A stretch of DNA of 64,000 bases from Streptomyces ambofaciens ATCC 23877 (GCF_001267885.1 NZ_CP012382.1:8047001-8111000), one strand, 5' to 3'. Counted from the first letter of the stretch, positions 1 to 13,278 are shown. Numbers and translations are program-made. Notes: generated by a model not told the origin, from the letters alone.

Positions 1-279
1 CTCAGCAGCGCCGTGATGACGGACAGCACGAACACGCTCGACGCGAGCGCCTACTTCGCCGAACTCCAGAACGCGAACGAACGGACCCTGCGGGAGCGCA
101 TCGACCGAGCGATCCGGGACGGCGACCTGGCCGCGGACACCGACGCGGCGTCCCTCACCGGACTCGTCCAGTCCATCTGGCATGGACTGTCGCTCCGCGC
201 CCGGCTCGGCGCCCCCCGCGAGGAGCTGCTCGCGACGGTACGGCTCACCCAGGACCTGATCCGCAAGCTCGCCCCGTGA
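1..279 (+). CDS. TetR-family regulator, C-terminal part (cut by window edge)
   Basis: The frame is open from the first base of the window to the stop at 277-279, so the gene starts to the left and only about 90 C-terminal residues are visible. The residues look like the ligand-binding half of a TetR repressor: helix-rich, with the NERTLRERIDRAIRDGDL and SLTGLVQSIWHGLSLRARLG stretches typical of the last helices of such proteins and an ending in LTQDLIRKLAP. The DNA-binding domain is not visible, so the family call rests on the C-terminal pattern only. Confidence 0.6.
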   Translation, partial: LSSAVMTDSTNTLDASAYFAELQNANERTLRERIDRAIRDGDLAADTDAASLTGLVQSIWHGLSLRARLGAPREELLATVRLTQDLIRKLAP

Positions 280-822
280 GGGCCCGGCGGCGGGCGCGGG
301 ACGGCGCTCCGTGTTGCCGCCCGTGGCCGGTCGGATGGCCCAGGACGCGGGCGCACCAGCTGCGCGACCTCGCTGCTGAAGGACTCGGCAAGGTCCCCTT
401 TCGCGGCCACCTATGCGGGCCTGGAAGTGGCACCCGTCCTCACCGAGTCCTCCCAGAGTACGCAGTGTTGCTGAAGGACGAAGCCGTTGCTCCGCGGACG
501 CTGAGTGATTGTCGAGAGGACCTTTTCCGGCGGGCGCATCTGGATTGGCGGAAGACGAACCAATGGTGTGATGGCGAGCGGCACGTACACCGCACCACCC
601 TTGCTGAAGTCGTCCTGCTCGCCAGCATCATCTGTCTCGGGGGGAGCCTGTCATTCAGCGCGGTTGAACTCGGCGTCTGCGATGAGCTGGGCGGACTTGC
701 GGCCGGTGGCTCGATCGACACCAACTGGCCATCTCGCCACGCACGATGAGTGGGGGATATCGAATTCGAGACTCACGCTGCTGGCGCGCGGCCTGTCCCC
801 CTGCCCACCAGCCGCGACCCCC
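280..822. other. 540 bp without a supported gene
   Basis: Reading frames here are short or run antisense to one another, without a recognisable domain or good ribosome binding site. I see no IS end, tRNA or strong hairpin. It may hold decayed sequence. Confidence 0.4.
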
Positions 823-1614
823 CTAAGCGCTCGCTTGCGCGTAGCGGGCCGCAAGTGAGGGCTGGTTGCCGCCTGTGACGAACGCGGCCTCTGCGGCGAG
901 CAGGATATCCAGGGCCGAGTCCTGGTCCTCCAGACCGGGTGCGCAGATGGTTTCGCCGAGGCGTAGGCCGGTCAGGCTGGCTGACGCGACGTCCTCGGGC
1001 GACATCGCCCAAGGGATGTCGTGGCCGGCGCCGCCGTTCCATTCCGTCGCTACGACGCCGGGGCACACGACCTGGACCCGGAGCGGGGTGTCGGCGATCT
1101 CGGCCGCGAGCGTGCGGGTGAAGCTCAGGGTGGCGGCCTTCGCGGCGACGTACAGGGTGCGCCGAGGCGCTCGCGGGTCCGTGACGCCCGCGCTGAAGGC
1201 GAGCAGCGAGGCGACGGTGATGATCGAGCCCGTGCCTGCCGCGAGCATTCCGGGAAGCGCAGCGCGGACCAGCTGAATGGGGGCCACGGCGTTGAGGGTG
1301 AGCAGACGGTTGATGTCGGCCGGCTCGACATCGGTCAGCGGCGCATAGCCGCCGGCACCGGCGTTGTTGATCAGCATGCCTACGTCACCGGCAGCCAGGC
1401 GGCCGGTGACGTGGTTGATGCCGTCGTGGGTCATGAGGTCGGCGGGCAGCACCTCGACGGCTGCCCCACCGGCGCGGAGTTCCTCGGCGAGGTCGGCGAG
1501 CCGGTCGGCGCGCCGCGCCACCAGGACGAGGTCGTGGTCGTCCGCGAGTAGCCGGGCGTAAGCAGCGCCGATGCCGGAGGAGGCGCCAGTGATCAGAGCA
1601 AGGGTGCGAGTCAT
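823..1614 (-). CDS. Short-chain dehydrogenase/reductase (SDR)
   Basis: A 263-residue classical SDR, a cytoplasmic NAD(P)-dependent oxidoreductase. The cofactor-binding TGASSGIG motif lies at about residues 9-16, NNAG near 85, the catalytic Ser region in ITVASLLAFSAG near 135-145, and the YxxxK pair in YVAAK near 155. Length and motif spacing are normal for the family, so it looks intact. It is divergent from a MarR gene that starts 53 bp away, the usual layout for a MarR repressor controlling its neighbour. The substrate cannot be read from the sequence. Confidence 0.9.
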   Translation of the reverse strand: MTRTLALITGASSGIGAAYARLLADDHDLVLVARRADRLADLAEELRAGGAAVEVLPADLMTHDGINHVTGRLAAGDVGMLINNAGAGGYAPLTDVEPADINRLLTLNAVAPIQLVRAALPGMLAAGTGSIITVASLLAFSAGVTDPRAPRRTLYVAAKAATLSFTRTLAAEIADTPLRVQVVCPGVVATEWNGGAGHDIPWAMSPEDVASASLTGLRLGETICAPGLEDQDSALDILLAAEAAFVTGGNQPSLAARYAQASA

Positions 1615-1645
1615 GGAACCATTTCACTCAACCATTAGGCAGCTG

Positions 1646-1657
1646 TCAAACGCTTGA
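1646..1657. promoter_or_regulatory. Candidate MarR operator between SDR and MarR genes
   Basis: TCAA-ACGC-TTGA forms an inverted repeat in the 53-bp gap between the two divergent genes, placed to affect both promoters. MarR dimers bind short palindromes of this kind. Binding is inferred. Confidence 0.4.
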
Positions 1658-1667
1658 TAGTAGTGAA

Positions 1668-3420
<1,753 letters not shown>

Positions 3421-3558
3421 ACCAGCCACGTCCCAGCAGTGCAGCCTTCATCCGGGCTGGAAAAGTGAGTCGCGTGATGTTCGCTACTGGTGGTCGAAAG
3501 CCGCGACCGGTCGGTTCGGGAAGCAGGCGTCTTCTCTGGTCCGCACGCTGATCCAACC

Positions 3559-3984
3559 TCAACCTCGTAGCAGGGCCTCGACCTCTGGGGGCAGGCTGCC
3601 ACCGGGTTGGGCGGCAAGAAGCATGATCTCGTCCGGGGTGTACCGCATCGCAATGGCGATACGTGGATCCAAGCCGTCGACGGCATAGGCCGTGACCGGT
3701 TCGGGCCCCGCGTCATCGTCGTCGTGGCCCGGCGTGTCATCGCAGGGCGGGAACTCGGCGGGGCCGAGTGCTTCGCCAACGGCGAAGTCGACGTTGGCCA
3801 CCTGCGTATAGGTGCGGCCCCCGTACAGAGCAGCGATCGCGCATGACTCTTCGGCTTCCCCGCCACCGCCCTGTGCCGTGCAGGCGGTCGTCAGCGCGGT
3901 GACGACCACGGCCGCGTACCACGGCAGCCGCCGCGACGGCGTCGACATGGCGGCGTTGGGTCGGCTTGACGTGCTGATTCGCAT
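3559..3984 (-). CDS. Small secreted lipoprotein of unknown function
   Basis: A 141-residue protein with a lipoprotein signal peptide: basic start, hydrophobic stretch WYAAVVVTALT and lipobox LTTAC, giving a lipid-anchored extracellular protein after cleavage before Cys. The mature part begins with a Gly/Glu-rich linker, then SCAIAALYGGRTYTQVANVD, a pattern shared by a family of small Streptomyces lipoproteins, and PPCDDTPG, whose Cys could pair with the first. The start at 3984 has AAGGAG about 9 bases upstream; an internal Met 12 codons later is a weaker choice. Function unknown. Confidence 0.75.
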   Translation of the reverse strand: MRISTSSRPNAAMSTPSRRLPWYAAVVVTALTTACTAQGGGGEAEESCAIAALYGGRTYTQVANVDFAVGEALGPAEFPPCDDTPGHDDDDAGPEPVTAYAVDGLDPRIAIAMRYTPDEIMLLAAQPGGSLPPEVEALLRG

Positions 3985-4377
3985 CAGTGGGCTCCTTCTG
4001 GAGCGTGCTCGCTCCGTCTTACCAGGTGCCGCATGTTCTATGGGGAGTTCGGGCCCCGGGGGCGGCTCACGATCACTTCATGACCATGACGGAACTCGAG
4101 GCGAACTGGTTCGTTCCGCTTTCGGTGACTCGCCCCGCTCGCAGAACCCCACACGAGATTCTGGACGCCCTGCCCGTCTGCCCAGCCGCCCATGTCTGGG
4201 GCAACGCCCAACCACGCGATGCGGCGCCTGCTGGTGAACGTCGGTTGGAGCCCGGTCGGCTTGCTTCACGGCATGGACGAGGGTGACCTCGACGTCTTCT
4301 CCCTGCGCCCGGCGTCCGCCTGCGGGGCACAGCCGAGGCCGCGTGCCGGTCGACAAGTCGCAGATAGGCAGGGGTGA
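3985..4377. other. 390 bp without a supported gene
   Basis: One + frame (4080-4290) contains EANWFVPLSVTRPARRTPHE followed by a Pro/Ala/Arg-rich run, but has no recognisable domain. It borders the deletion scar to the right and is probably decayed. Confidence 0.35.
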
Positions 4378-4566
4378 TTACCGCAAGGTCTTGAGCACGG
4401 CCGCAGTGAGCCGCTGCGCGGTGGGCCGGGGCTCCGCGCCGGGGAGGAGGAGGTGGCTGATCGTCATGCGGACGGTGATGTCCGCCGCCATGTTGATGAG
4501 CTCCTCGTCCCGTCCGGGGAAGCGTTCAGTGAGCCACGCGCGCAGGAGGCTCTGTGCAGTGACGCG
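4378..4566 (-). pseudogene. TetR-family regulator remnant (C-terminal 60 codons)
   Basis: Reading leftwards from about 4566 to a TAA at 4378-4380 the frame gives SLLRAWLTERFPGRDEELIN, then AADITVRMTISHLLLPG and LTAAVLKTLR, a typical C-terminus of a TetR-family regulator. No start codon, HTH or promoter remains. The homology ends at about 4566, exactly where a beta-glucosidase fragment begins on the opposite strand. Both genes lost their 5' ends in what looks like one deletion, so the pair was probably a divergent regulator/glycosidase locus. Confidence 0.6.
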
Positions 4567-4916
4567 CCGACGGACACAACAACCGCTGGTGGCTCGACCC
4601 CGTTCACGGCCGTGGATTTCCGGCCGACATGCAGGAGGTGTACGGCGTCGCCCTACCGGAGCGCCCCGGTGACACCGAGACCATCGCCGCCCCGCTCGAC
4701 CACCTCGGCCTCAACTACTACTTCCGGCAGATCATCCAGGACGCCCCCGACCTTCCCGCGCCCTCGTATCGGGTGGTCCCTGTACCCGACGCCCCGAAGC
4801 GCTTCGGGCTCATCCACGTCGACTTCAAGACGCAACAACGCATGATCAAGGCCAGCGGTCACCGCTACGCACAGCTGATTGCCGACCACCGCACGGCGAC
4901 GGCTTTCCCCGCCTGA
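4566..4916 (+). pseudogene. GH1 beta-glucosidase remnant with internal deletion
   Basis: The frame 4566-4916 carries two separated parts of a family-1 glycoside hydrolase. First is HNNRWWLDPVHGRGFPADM and LDHLGLNYYFRQIIQ from the middle of the enzyme, where the segment before the catalytic nucleophile begins. Then VPDAPKR runs directly into FGLIHVDFKTQQRMIKASGH, the extreme C-terminus. The stretch between, including the ENGxA nucleophile motif and the WSLxDNFEW substrate-binding loop, is missing, as is the N-terminal half with the NEP acid/base motif. The product cannot be an active glucosidase. Confidence 0.72.
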
Positions 4917-4941
4917 CTCCCATGGATCTCGGGACGTCGCG

Positions 4942-6897
<1,956 letters not shown>

Positions 6898-7637
6898 GGA
6901 CGTGCTCTCCTACGTGCGGCTGGGTGTGGTGCTCCGGCCATCACGCGGACGGCTCGAACAGCGTAAGCAGAGAGTGACCCATGGGCCCGTGCTCAGGGCG
7001 GCTGGAGGCGTCAGGTTTGCGTTAAGACGAGCATGTCGGACGGCTGCGGTCCGGCAGCGGCGAGCTGGGGCTGTGGTGGTGACGGACTGCGCCGTTCGAG
7101 GGCGGTGCGCGGAGAGCACCGGCGGCATCCCGACGCCGGCCGGTGAGGGGCACCCGGCAGTCGGGCGTCACCCCAGGTCCGACACCTTGAACACGGCCTG
7201 AGCGCTCTCACGGTCGATGCCCTCCGTCATGCGGCTGGTCCCATTTCGGTCGGCGGCCGCGGGTCGGTGTCGACCACGCTGCGCGGATTCCTGCGGCGTC
7301 CCATGCGGCTGATGCCAGGCACGGCAGTGGGGCTCCGGCGCTTCCATGACGCCTCCCTGACGTACTCCCTGCTCCTTCCTGACGCCGGGCGGGACGTCCG
7401 GGGCGACGTGCCGGCCTGGACGTCGAGGTCGACGCCGTCCAGGTCCCGGACTCGCCGTCGGGGGCAGCACGGTGGTGCGCGGCACAGGCGTGTCAGGGCG
7501 GCGTCAAAGCCGGCCGGCCCGGCGCGAAGAACGCGCAAGGGAGGGGCCGCAGCGGTCTGTATCGGACTGATCCTGGGCGCTCCCGCGCATCGCTTCCCCG
7601 CTCGCGCGGGCGTCGATCCGTGAAGGAGGACCAGCCC
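6898..7637. other. 740 bp between the permease and its truncated relative
   Basis: No supported gene. On the minus strand a short frame ending near 7168 reads DRESAQAVFKVSDLG, which might be the tail of a lost gene. The part next to 6898 must contain the permease promoter. I looked for a c-di-AMP (ydaO-type) riboswitch and could not make a convincing case. Confidence 0.35.
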
Positions 7638-7916
7638 ATGCCCGTCCCGACCGCCGAGCAGGGTACGAAGCCCGCCGTCGAGGAACCACCGGATACCGGT
7701 GATCGGCACCGGCTGACAACCGTCACAGGGCTGGCGGCCCTGTCGTTGGACGCGATGGCGTCGGTGGCGTACGGCCCCGAGGCGATCATCCCCGAGGTCG
7801 AGCCGGAGCGGTGGTGGCAGCGGCTGCTGCAGAACCAGCGGGGCGTCGTCGTCGCCCACGCCGTGCGGCGCGAGACCGGCGCCGTGATCTGCCGGCTGCG
7901 GTTCCGTCCGGCCTGA
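7638..7916 (+). pseudogene. Second APC (KimA-like) permease, middle deleted
   Basis: Good start (GAAGGAGGA at 7622-7630, ATG 7638) and an intact 92-codon frame. Residues 20-50 read RLTTVTGLAALSLDAMASVA then YGPEAI, the N-terminus and first helix of KimA-like APC permeases. This passes straight into RWWQRLLQNQRGVVVAHAVR, the extreme C-terminus of the same kind of protein. Around 550 residues of membrane domain are gone while the frame is kept. It may still be expressed as a 92-residue peptide but cannot transport. Gene order (two APC permeases then kdp) suggests it was part of a K+ homeostasis cluster. Confidence 0.7.
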
Positions 7917-8080
7917 GAGCGACCGTGCCCGCCCGGCGGCCATGGCAAACGCGGTCGTAAGGGAAGTGTCAAGGGTGGCCGGGCCGCCGTAAGGAGGTCG
8001 TCAACGGTGGCCGAATCCGGCCCCGGAGGGGCTTTCCTCTTCTCGTCAGTATCTCGTTCGCACCTCACTAGGAGCTCGCG

Positions 8081-8164
8081 ATGGCCGATGTGGCCTTCGT
8101 CGTCACCATGATCGCGGTGTTCGCGCTCGTGGCTCTCGTCGCCAAGGGGGTGACGAAGCTGTGA
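8081..8164 (+). CDS. 27-residue membrane peptide upstream of kdpF
   Basis: ATG at 8081 with GGAG at 8071-8074 encodes MADVAFVVTMIAVFALVALV plus AKGVTKL, a single transmembrane helix with a basic C-terminal end. Its stop TGA (8162-8164) overlaps the GTG of kdpF (8161), so translation of the two is probably coupled. Size and position make it a KdpF-like partner, perhaps a second small stabilising subunit of the Kdp pump. Function not shown by sequence. Confidence 0.6.
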   Translation: MADVAFVVTMIAVFALVALVAKGVTKL

Positions 8165-8250
8165 CCGTCGAGAACATCGTCGGCCTGATCGTGGCCGTCT
8201 CCCTGCTCGGTTACCTCGCCCTCGCCCTGATCTACCCGGAGAGGTTCTGA
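8161..8250 (+). CDS. kdpF: Potassium-transporting ATPase subunit KdpF
   Basis: A 29-residue single-pass membrane protein, [20 protein letters not shown] followed by LALIYPERF. The hydrophobic helix and the YPERF end are the KdpF signature. KdpF stabilises the KdpFABC complex in the membrane. It starts with GTG overlapping the preceding small gene and ends 7 bases before kdpA. Confidence 0.88.
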   Translation: MTVENIVGLIVAVSLLGYLALALIYPERF

Positions 8251-8257
8251 GCACCAG

Positions 8258-9922
8258 ATGAGCCCCGTCCTCGCCGGCGTGCTCCAGCTGCTCGCGCTCA
8301 TAGCGGCGCTGGCGCTCGCCTACGTCCCCCTCGGCAACTACATGGCCAGGGCCTACTCCTCCGACACGCACTGGCGCGTGGAGAAGTGGATCTACAAGGG
8401 CATCGGTGCCGACCCGGACACAGAGATGCGCTGGCCCGCGTACCTGCGCGGCGTCCTCGCCTTCTCCCTCGCCGGAGTCCTCTTCCTCTACCTGCTCCAG
8501 CGGCTCCAGGGCGTGCTGCCCGGCTCGCTGGGGTTCGCCTCCATCGACCCGGACCAGGCGTTCAACACCGCCGCGTCCTTCGTGGCCAACACCAACTGGC
8601 AGTCGTACTACGGCGAGCAGGCCATGGGCCACGTCGTGCAGACCGCCGGGCTTGCCGTGCAGAACTTCGTCTCGGCCGCCGTCGGCATCGCCGTGGCCGT
8701 CGCCCTCGTCCGCGGCTTCGCTCGGTCCCGCACCGGTGAACTCGGCAACTTCTGGGCGGACCTGGTCCGCGGTGTCGTCCGCGTCCTGGTGCCCATCGCC
8801 GTGGTCGGCGCGTTGATCCTGGTGGCCTGCGGGGTCATCCAGAACTTCTCCGGCATCCACGAGGTCGGACAGTTCATGGGCGGCACGCAGCAGTGGAACG
8901 GCGGCGCTGTGGCCTCCCAGGAGGTCATCAAGGAGCTGGGCACCAACGGGGGCGGCTACTTCAACGCCAACTCCGCCCACCCCTTCGAGAACCCCACCCC
9001 GTTCACCAACCTCTTCGAGATCTTTCTGATCCTGGTCATCCCGGTCGCCCTGACCCGGACCTTCGGTGTCATGGTCGGCTCGGTCCGCCAGGGTCACGCG
9101 ATCCTCGCGACCATGGGCACCATCTGGGTCGGCTTCGTCGCCCTGATGATGTGGACCGAGTTCGCCCATCACGGCCCGGCGCTGCAGGCGGCCGGGGGCG
9201 CGATGGAGGGCAAGGAGCTGCGCTTCGGCATCGGCGGCTCGTCGATCTTCGCGGTGTCGACCACCCTGACTTCCACCGGCGCCGTGGACTCCTTCCACTC
9301 CTCCTACACCGGCCTGGGGGGCGGCATCACCATGCTCGGCATGATGCTGGGCGAGATCGCGCCGGGCGGTGTGGGCTCCGGTCTCTACGGCATGCTGGTC
9401 ATGGCGGTCATCGCGGTGTTCATCGCCGGTCTGATGGTCGGCCGCACCCCCGAGTACCTGGGCAAGAAGATCGGCACCCGCGAGATCAAGTTCGCGGCCC
9501 TCTACATCCTCATCACGCCCGCCCTGGTCCTGGTCCTCACCGCCGCCGCCATGGCCCTGCCGACCCCGGGCAACTCGATGACCAACAGCGGGGCGCACGG
9601 ATTCTCCGAGATCCTCTACGCCTACACGTCGGCCTCGAACAACAACGGCTCCGCCTTCGCCGGCCTGAACGCCGACACGCAGTGGTTCAACAGCACCCTC
9701 GGCCTCGCCATGCTCCTCGGCCGCTTCCTGCCGATGGTGTTCGTCCTGGCGCTCGCCGGCTCGCTGGCCGAGCAGAAACCGGTCCCCGCCACCGCGGGCA
9801 CCCTGCGCACCGAGAAGCCGCTGTTCACCGGCCTGCTGGCGGGCGCCATCCTCATCATCACCGGTCTGACGTACTTCCCGGCACTCGCGCTGGGCCCGCT
9901 CGCCGAAGGACTGGCGGCATGA
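8258..9922 (+). CDS. kdpA: Potassium-transporting ATPase subunit A (K+ channel subunit)
   Basis: A 554-residue polytopic protein of the SKT K+-channel superfamily that selects K+ in the Kdp pump. [16 protein letters not shown] and [19 protein letters not shown] are pore/selectivity-filter loops, and further filter-like segments occur at [20 protein letters not shown] and [13 protein letters not shown]. Length equals that of other KdpA proteins. It is the second core gene of the operon; its stop at 9920-9922 overlaps an ATG in the kdpB frame. Confidence 0.96.
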   Translation: MSPVLAGVLQLLALIAALALAYVPLGNYMARAYSSDTHWRVEKWIYKGIGADPDTEMRWPAYLRGVLAFSLAGVLFLYLLQRLQGVLPGSLGFASIDPDQAFNTAASFVANTNWQSYYGEQAMGHVVQTAGLAVQNFVSAAVGIAVAVALVRGFARSRTGELGNFWADLVRGVVRVLVPIAVVGALILVACGVIQNFSGIHEVGQFMGGTQQWNGGAVASQEVIKELGTNGGGYFNANSAHPFENPTPFTNLFEIFLILVIPVALTRTFGVMVGSVRQGHAILATMGTIWVGFVALMMWTEFAHHGPALQAAGGAMEGKELRFGIGGSSIFAVSTTLTSTGAVDSFHSSYTGLGGGITMLGMMLGEIAPGGVGSGLYGMLVMAVIAVFIAGLMVGRTPEYLGKKIGTREIKFAALYILITPALVLVLTAAAMALPTPGNSMTNSGAHGFSEILYAYTSASNNNGSAFAGLNADTQWFNSTLGLAMLLGRFLPMVFVLALAGSLAEQKPVPATAGTLRTEKPLFTGLLAGAILIITGLTYFPALALGPLAEGLAA

Positions 9923-9999
9923 CCCCCCGCGCGGGCACCGGTGTCCCGAAGCCCACCGGCACCCAGAAACTCACCGACCCCGGGAAGCACGAGGACGCG

Positions 10000-12090
10000 A
10001 TGTCCACAGCCACCCCGACCCGGGCGCCGCACAGCGACGCACCCACCGGGCACCAGCCGGAGGAGGGTCGCGTCGGCGCGGGCCTCTTCGACCCGAGGCA
10101 ACTCGCCAGGTCGCTGCCCGACGCCTTCCGCAAGCTCGACCCGCGGGTGATGGTCAAGTCGCCCGTCATGTTCGTCGTTCTCGTCGGCTCCGTCCTGACC
10201 ACCGTCTTCTCCTTCAAGGACCCGGGCGACTGGTTCGGCTGGGCGATCAGCGCCTGGCTCTGGCTGACCGTGCTCTTCGCCAACCTGGCGGAGGCCGTTG
10301 CCGAGGGGCGCGGCAAGGCGCAGGCCGACACCCTGCGCAAGGCCAAGACCGACACCGTCGCCCGCCGCGTCGACGGCACCGAGGTTCCCGGCACCGAACT
10401 GAGGATCGGCGACCTGGTGGTCTGCGAGGCCGGCGACGTCATCCCCGGCGACGGCGATGTCGTCGAGGGTGTCGCCTCCGTCGACGAGTCGGCGATCACC
10501 GGCGAGTCGGCGCCCGTCATCCGGGAGTCCGGCGGCGACCGCAGCGCCGTCACCGGCGGGACGAAGGTGCTCTCCGACCGCATCGTCGTCCGGATCACCA
10601 CCAAGCCGGGCGAGACCTTCATCGACCGGATGATCAACCTCGTCGAAGGGGCGGCCCGGCAGAAGACGCCAAACGAGATCGCGCTGAACATCCTGCTGGC
10701 CTCGCTGACCGTCGTCTTCCTGCTGGCCTGCGCCACCCTCCCGCCCTTCGCCGACTACGCCGGCACTCACCTGACGATGGTCGTCCTGGTGGCCCTGCTG
10801 GTCTGCCTCATCCCGACCACGATCGGCGCCCTGCTCTCCGCGATCGGCATCGCCGGCATGGACCGCCTGGTCCAGCGCAACGTGCTGGCCATGTCCGGCC
10901 GCGCCGTCGAGGCCGCCGGCGACGTCTCCACGCTGCTGCTGGACAAGACCGGCACCATCACGCTCGGCAACCGGCAGGCGGCCGAGTTCGTGCCGGTGCG
11001 CGGCACCACCGAGACGCAGCTGGCGGACGCCGCCCAGCTCTCCTCGTTGGCCGACGAGACCCCCGAGGGCCGCTCCGTCGTCGTCCTCGCCAAGGAGAAG
11101 TACGGGCTGCGCGAGCGGCAGCAGGGCGAGCTGGCCGGCGCAGAGTGGATCGAGTTCACGGCCCAGACCCGCATGTCCGGTGTGGACGTGGACGGTCGCA
11201 GGGTGCGCAAGGGCGCGGCGGGTTCGGTCACCGGCTGGGTCCGGGAGCGGGGCGGCACGGTCGCCGAGGACGCCGCCGCGACCGCCGACCGCATCTCCGA
11301 AGCGGGCGGCACGCCGCTGCTCGTCGCCGTCGAGGACGAGCGCGGTGCCCGGGTCCTGGGCGTCGTCCACCTCAAGGACGTCGTCAAGGAGGGGATGCGG
11401 GAGCGGTTCGAGGAACTGCGCCGCATGGGCATCAAGACGGTCATGATCACGGGCGACAACCCCCTGACCGCGAAGGCGATCGCGGACGAGGCGGGCGTCG
11501 ACGACTTCCTCGCGGAGGCCACGCCCGAGGACAAGATGGCGCTCATCAAGCGGGAGCAGGCCGGCGGCAAGCTGGTCGCGATGACCGGCGACGGCACCAA
11601 CGACGCGCCCGCGCTCGCGCAGGCCGACGTCGGCGTGGCGATGAACACGGGCACGTCGGCCGCCAAGGAGGCCGGCAACATGGTCGACCTCGACTCCAAC
11701 CCGACCAAGCTCATCGAGATCGTCGAGATCGGCAAGCAGCTCCTGATCACCCGGGGCGCGCTGACGACGTTCTCCATCGCCAACGACGTCGCCAAGTACT
11801 TCGCGATCATTCCGGCGCTCTTCGCGGCGGTCTATCCGGGCCTGGACAAGCTCAACATCATGGGCCTGTCCTCGCCGGACTCCGCGATCCTGTCCGCGGT
11901 GATCTTCAACGCCGTGATCATCGTGGTACTGGTGCCGCTGGCCCTGCGCGGGGTGCGGTACCGGCCGATGAGCGCCGACCGGATGCTGCGCCGCAACCTC
12001 ACCGTCTACGGCCTGGGCGGCCTGATCGCCCCGTTCATCGGCATCAAGATCATCGACCTCATCGTCTCGCTCATCCCCGGAATCGGCTGA
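10000..12090 (+). CDS. kdpB: Potassium-transporting P-type ATPase subunit B
   Basis: A 696-residue P-type ATPase, the catalytic subunit. All key motifs are present: TGES of the actuator domain, phosphorylated Asp315 in [10 protein letters not shown], nucleotide-binding KGAAGS region, and the hinge [21 protein letters not shown] chose ATG 10000 ([13 protein letters not shown]), the family-like N-terminus. An in-frame ATG at 9919 overlaps the kdpA stop (ATGA), has GAAGGA upstream and would add 27 residues; coupling makes it a real alternative. The frame is intact. Confidence 0.95.
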   Translation: MSTATPTRAPHSDAPTGHQPEEGRVGAGLFDPRQLARSLPDAFRKLDPRVMVKSPVMFVVLVGSVLTTVFSFKDPGDWFGWAISAWLWLTVLFANLAEAVAEGRGKAQADTLRKAKTDTVARRVDGTEVPGTELRIGDLVVCEAGDVIPGDGDVVEGVASVDESAITGESAPVIRESGGDRSAVTGGTKVLSDRIVVRITTKPGETFIDRMINLVEGAARQKTPNEIALNILLASLTVVFLLACATLPPFADYAGTHLTMVVLVALLVCLIPTTIGALLSAIGIAGMDRLVQRNVLAMSGRAVEAAGDVSTLLLDKTGTITLGNRQAAEFVPVRGTTETQLADAAQLSSLADETPEGRSVVVLAKEKYGLRERQQGELAGAEWIEFTAQTRMSGVDVDGRRVRKGAAGSVTGWVRERGGTVAEDAAATADRISEAGGTPLLVAVEDERGARVLGVVHLKDVVKEGMRERFEELRRMGIKTVMITGDNPLTAKAIADEAGVDDFLAEATPEDKMALIKREQAGGKLVAMTGDGTNDAPALAQADVGVAMNTGTSAAKEAGNMVDLDSNPTKLIEIVEIGKQLLITRGALTTFSIANDVAKYFAIIPALFAAVYPGLDKLNIMGLSSPDSAILSAVIFNAVIIVVLVPLALRGVRYRPMSADRMLRRNLTVYGLGGLIAPFIGIKIIDLIVSLIPGIG

Positions 12091-12095
12091 AGGAC

Positions 12096-12764
12096 ATGAA
12101 TACCTCCGTCACCAACACGGCCCGGCTGCTCGGGGCGGGCCTGCGCGCCCTGCTCGTCCTCACCGTGGTCACCGGCATCATCTACCCACTCGTCATCACC
12201 GGCATCGCTCAGGGGCTCTTTCCCGGCAAGGCCAACGGCTCCGAGATCACGGTCGATGGCAAGGTCGTCGGCTCGTCCCTGATCGGTCAGTCGTACCACC
12301 TGCCGCTGAAGGAGGGCCAGGAGACCCCCGAGCCGGACCTGAAGTGGTTCCAGGGCCGCCCGGCGAACGGCCTCGGCACCAACACCATCAACACCCAGTA
12401 CGACCTGATCCTGTCCGGAGCGACCAACCGCTCCGCCGACAACCCGGAACTCGCCCAGTGGGTGAAGGACGCCAAGGCCGCCGTCGTCAAGGACAACTCC
12501 GTACCCGGCCACCTCGTGAAGCCGTCGGACGTACCCGCCGACGCGGTCACCTCCTCCGGCTCCGGCCTCGACCCGGACATCTCCCCCGAGTACGCGGACC
12601 TCCAGGTCCACCGGGTCGCCGAGAAGAACGGCCTGCCCGCCGAGCAGGTCCAGAAGCTGGTCGACGAGCACACCGAGAACCGCACCCTCGGCTTCATCGG
12701 CGACCCCCGGGTCAACGTGCTCGAACTGAACATCGCGCTCAAGGAACTCGCGGCCGAGAGGTGA
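12096..12764 (+). CDS. kdpC: Potassium-transporting ATPase subunit C
   Basis: A 222-residue protein with one N-terminal membrane helix (ALLVLTVVTGIIYPLVITGI) and a periplasm-side domain with family motifs SYHLPL, WFQGRPA and SSGSGLDPDISPEYADLQVHR. KdpC bridges KdpA and KdpB and increases nucleotide affinity. It begins 5 bases after kdpB in the same operon. The complete kdpFABC set indicates a functional high-affinity K+ pump. Confidence 0.95.
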   Translation: MNTSVTNTARLLGAGLRALLVLTVVTGIIYPLVITGIAQGLFPGKANGSEITVDGKVVGSSLIGQSYHLPLKEGQETPEPDLKWFQGRPANGLGTNTINTQYDLILSGATNRSADNPELAQWVKDAKAAVVKDNSVPGHLVKPSDVPADAVTSSGSGLDPDISPEYADLQVHRVAEKNGLPAEQVQKLVDEHTENRTLGFIGDPRVNVLELNIALKELAAER

Positions 12765-12782
12765 CGGGTTTACGCCGGGGGC

Positions 12783-12829
12783 GTGGGAGCCGGCCGCCCG
12801 GAATCCTTCCCGGAACCGCCGGCTCCCAC
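12783..12829 (+). terminator. Strong hairpin after kdpC
   Basis: GTGGGAGCCGGC (12783-12794) is perfectly complementary to GCCGGCTCCCAC (12818-12829), with a 23-base loop that can itself pair. There is no T-run, which is common in Streptomyces. It lies 19 bp after kdpC and 60 bp before the kdpE-like remnant, so it probably ends or attenuates the kdpFABC transcript. Confidence 0.65.
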
Positions 12830-12888
12830 CGCACCGAACCACCAGTGGTCCGCCTGGCCGCCGTGCACGAGAGGAAAGGCACACACCG

Positions 12889-13278
12889 ATGACCCGGGTG
12901 CTGGTCGTGGAAGACGACCCCCAGCTCGTACGCGCGCTCGTCCTCAACATGCGGGCCCGCCACTACGGTGTCGAGGCGGCACCGGACGGTGCCACGGCCC
13001 TGCGCCTGGCGGTCGCGGGCCGGCCGGACGTGGTGCTCCTCGACCTCGGCCTGCCGGACATGGACGGCGTCGACGTCATCAAGGCGCTGCGCGGCTGGAC
13101 CCGTGTGCTGATTCTGGTGCTGTCGGCCCGTCAGGCTTCCGGCGAAGGTAGGCGCCGCCGTCCTGGTCGTAGTCGTCCCGGCCCGCCTCCATGGCGAACC
13201 ACCACGCCAGCCACACCAGCGGGAGTCACCCCGTGCACAGCGCGGCCGCATGGTTCCATTCGTCATTCGACCAGGTGA
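12889..13278 (+). pseudogene. Truncated KdpE-like response regulator (receiver domain only)
   Basis: The start (AGAGGAAAG upstream, ATG 12889) and the first 80 or so codons are those of an OmpR-type response regulator: MTRVLVVEDDPQLVRALVLN with the acidic pair, phospho-acceptor Asp in PDVVLLDLGLPDMDG, and LILVLSARQ with the conserved Ser. After SARQ (about 13137) homology stops and a low-complexity Arg/Pro tail runs to 13278. The rest of the receiver, including the conserved Lys, and the winged-helix domain are lost. Position directly behind kdpFABC identifies it as the former kdpE; no kdpD sensor kinase is present. Confidence 0.72.

Noticed and set aside
6898..7160. c-di-AMP (ydaO-type) riboswitch before the permease gene
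   Set aside because: I could not find the conserved core by eye; a covariance-model search (Rfam ydaO-yuaA) would decide.
8893..9999. An upstream extension of the kdpB reading frame through kdpA
   Set aside because: It overlaps kdpA in another frame and gives Arg/His/Pro-rich sequence; kdpB starts at 10000 or 9919.
7493..11370. Very long minus-strand ORFs opposite kdpA and kdpB
   Set aside because: They are antisense shadows of GC-rich kdp genes with His/Gly/Asp/Glu-rich nonsense and no homology.
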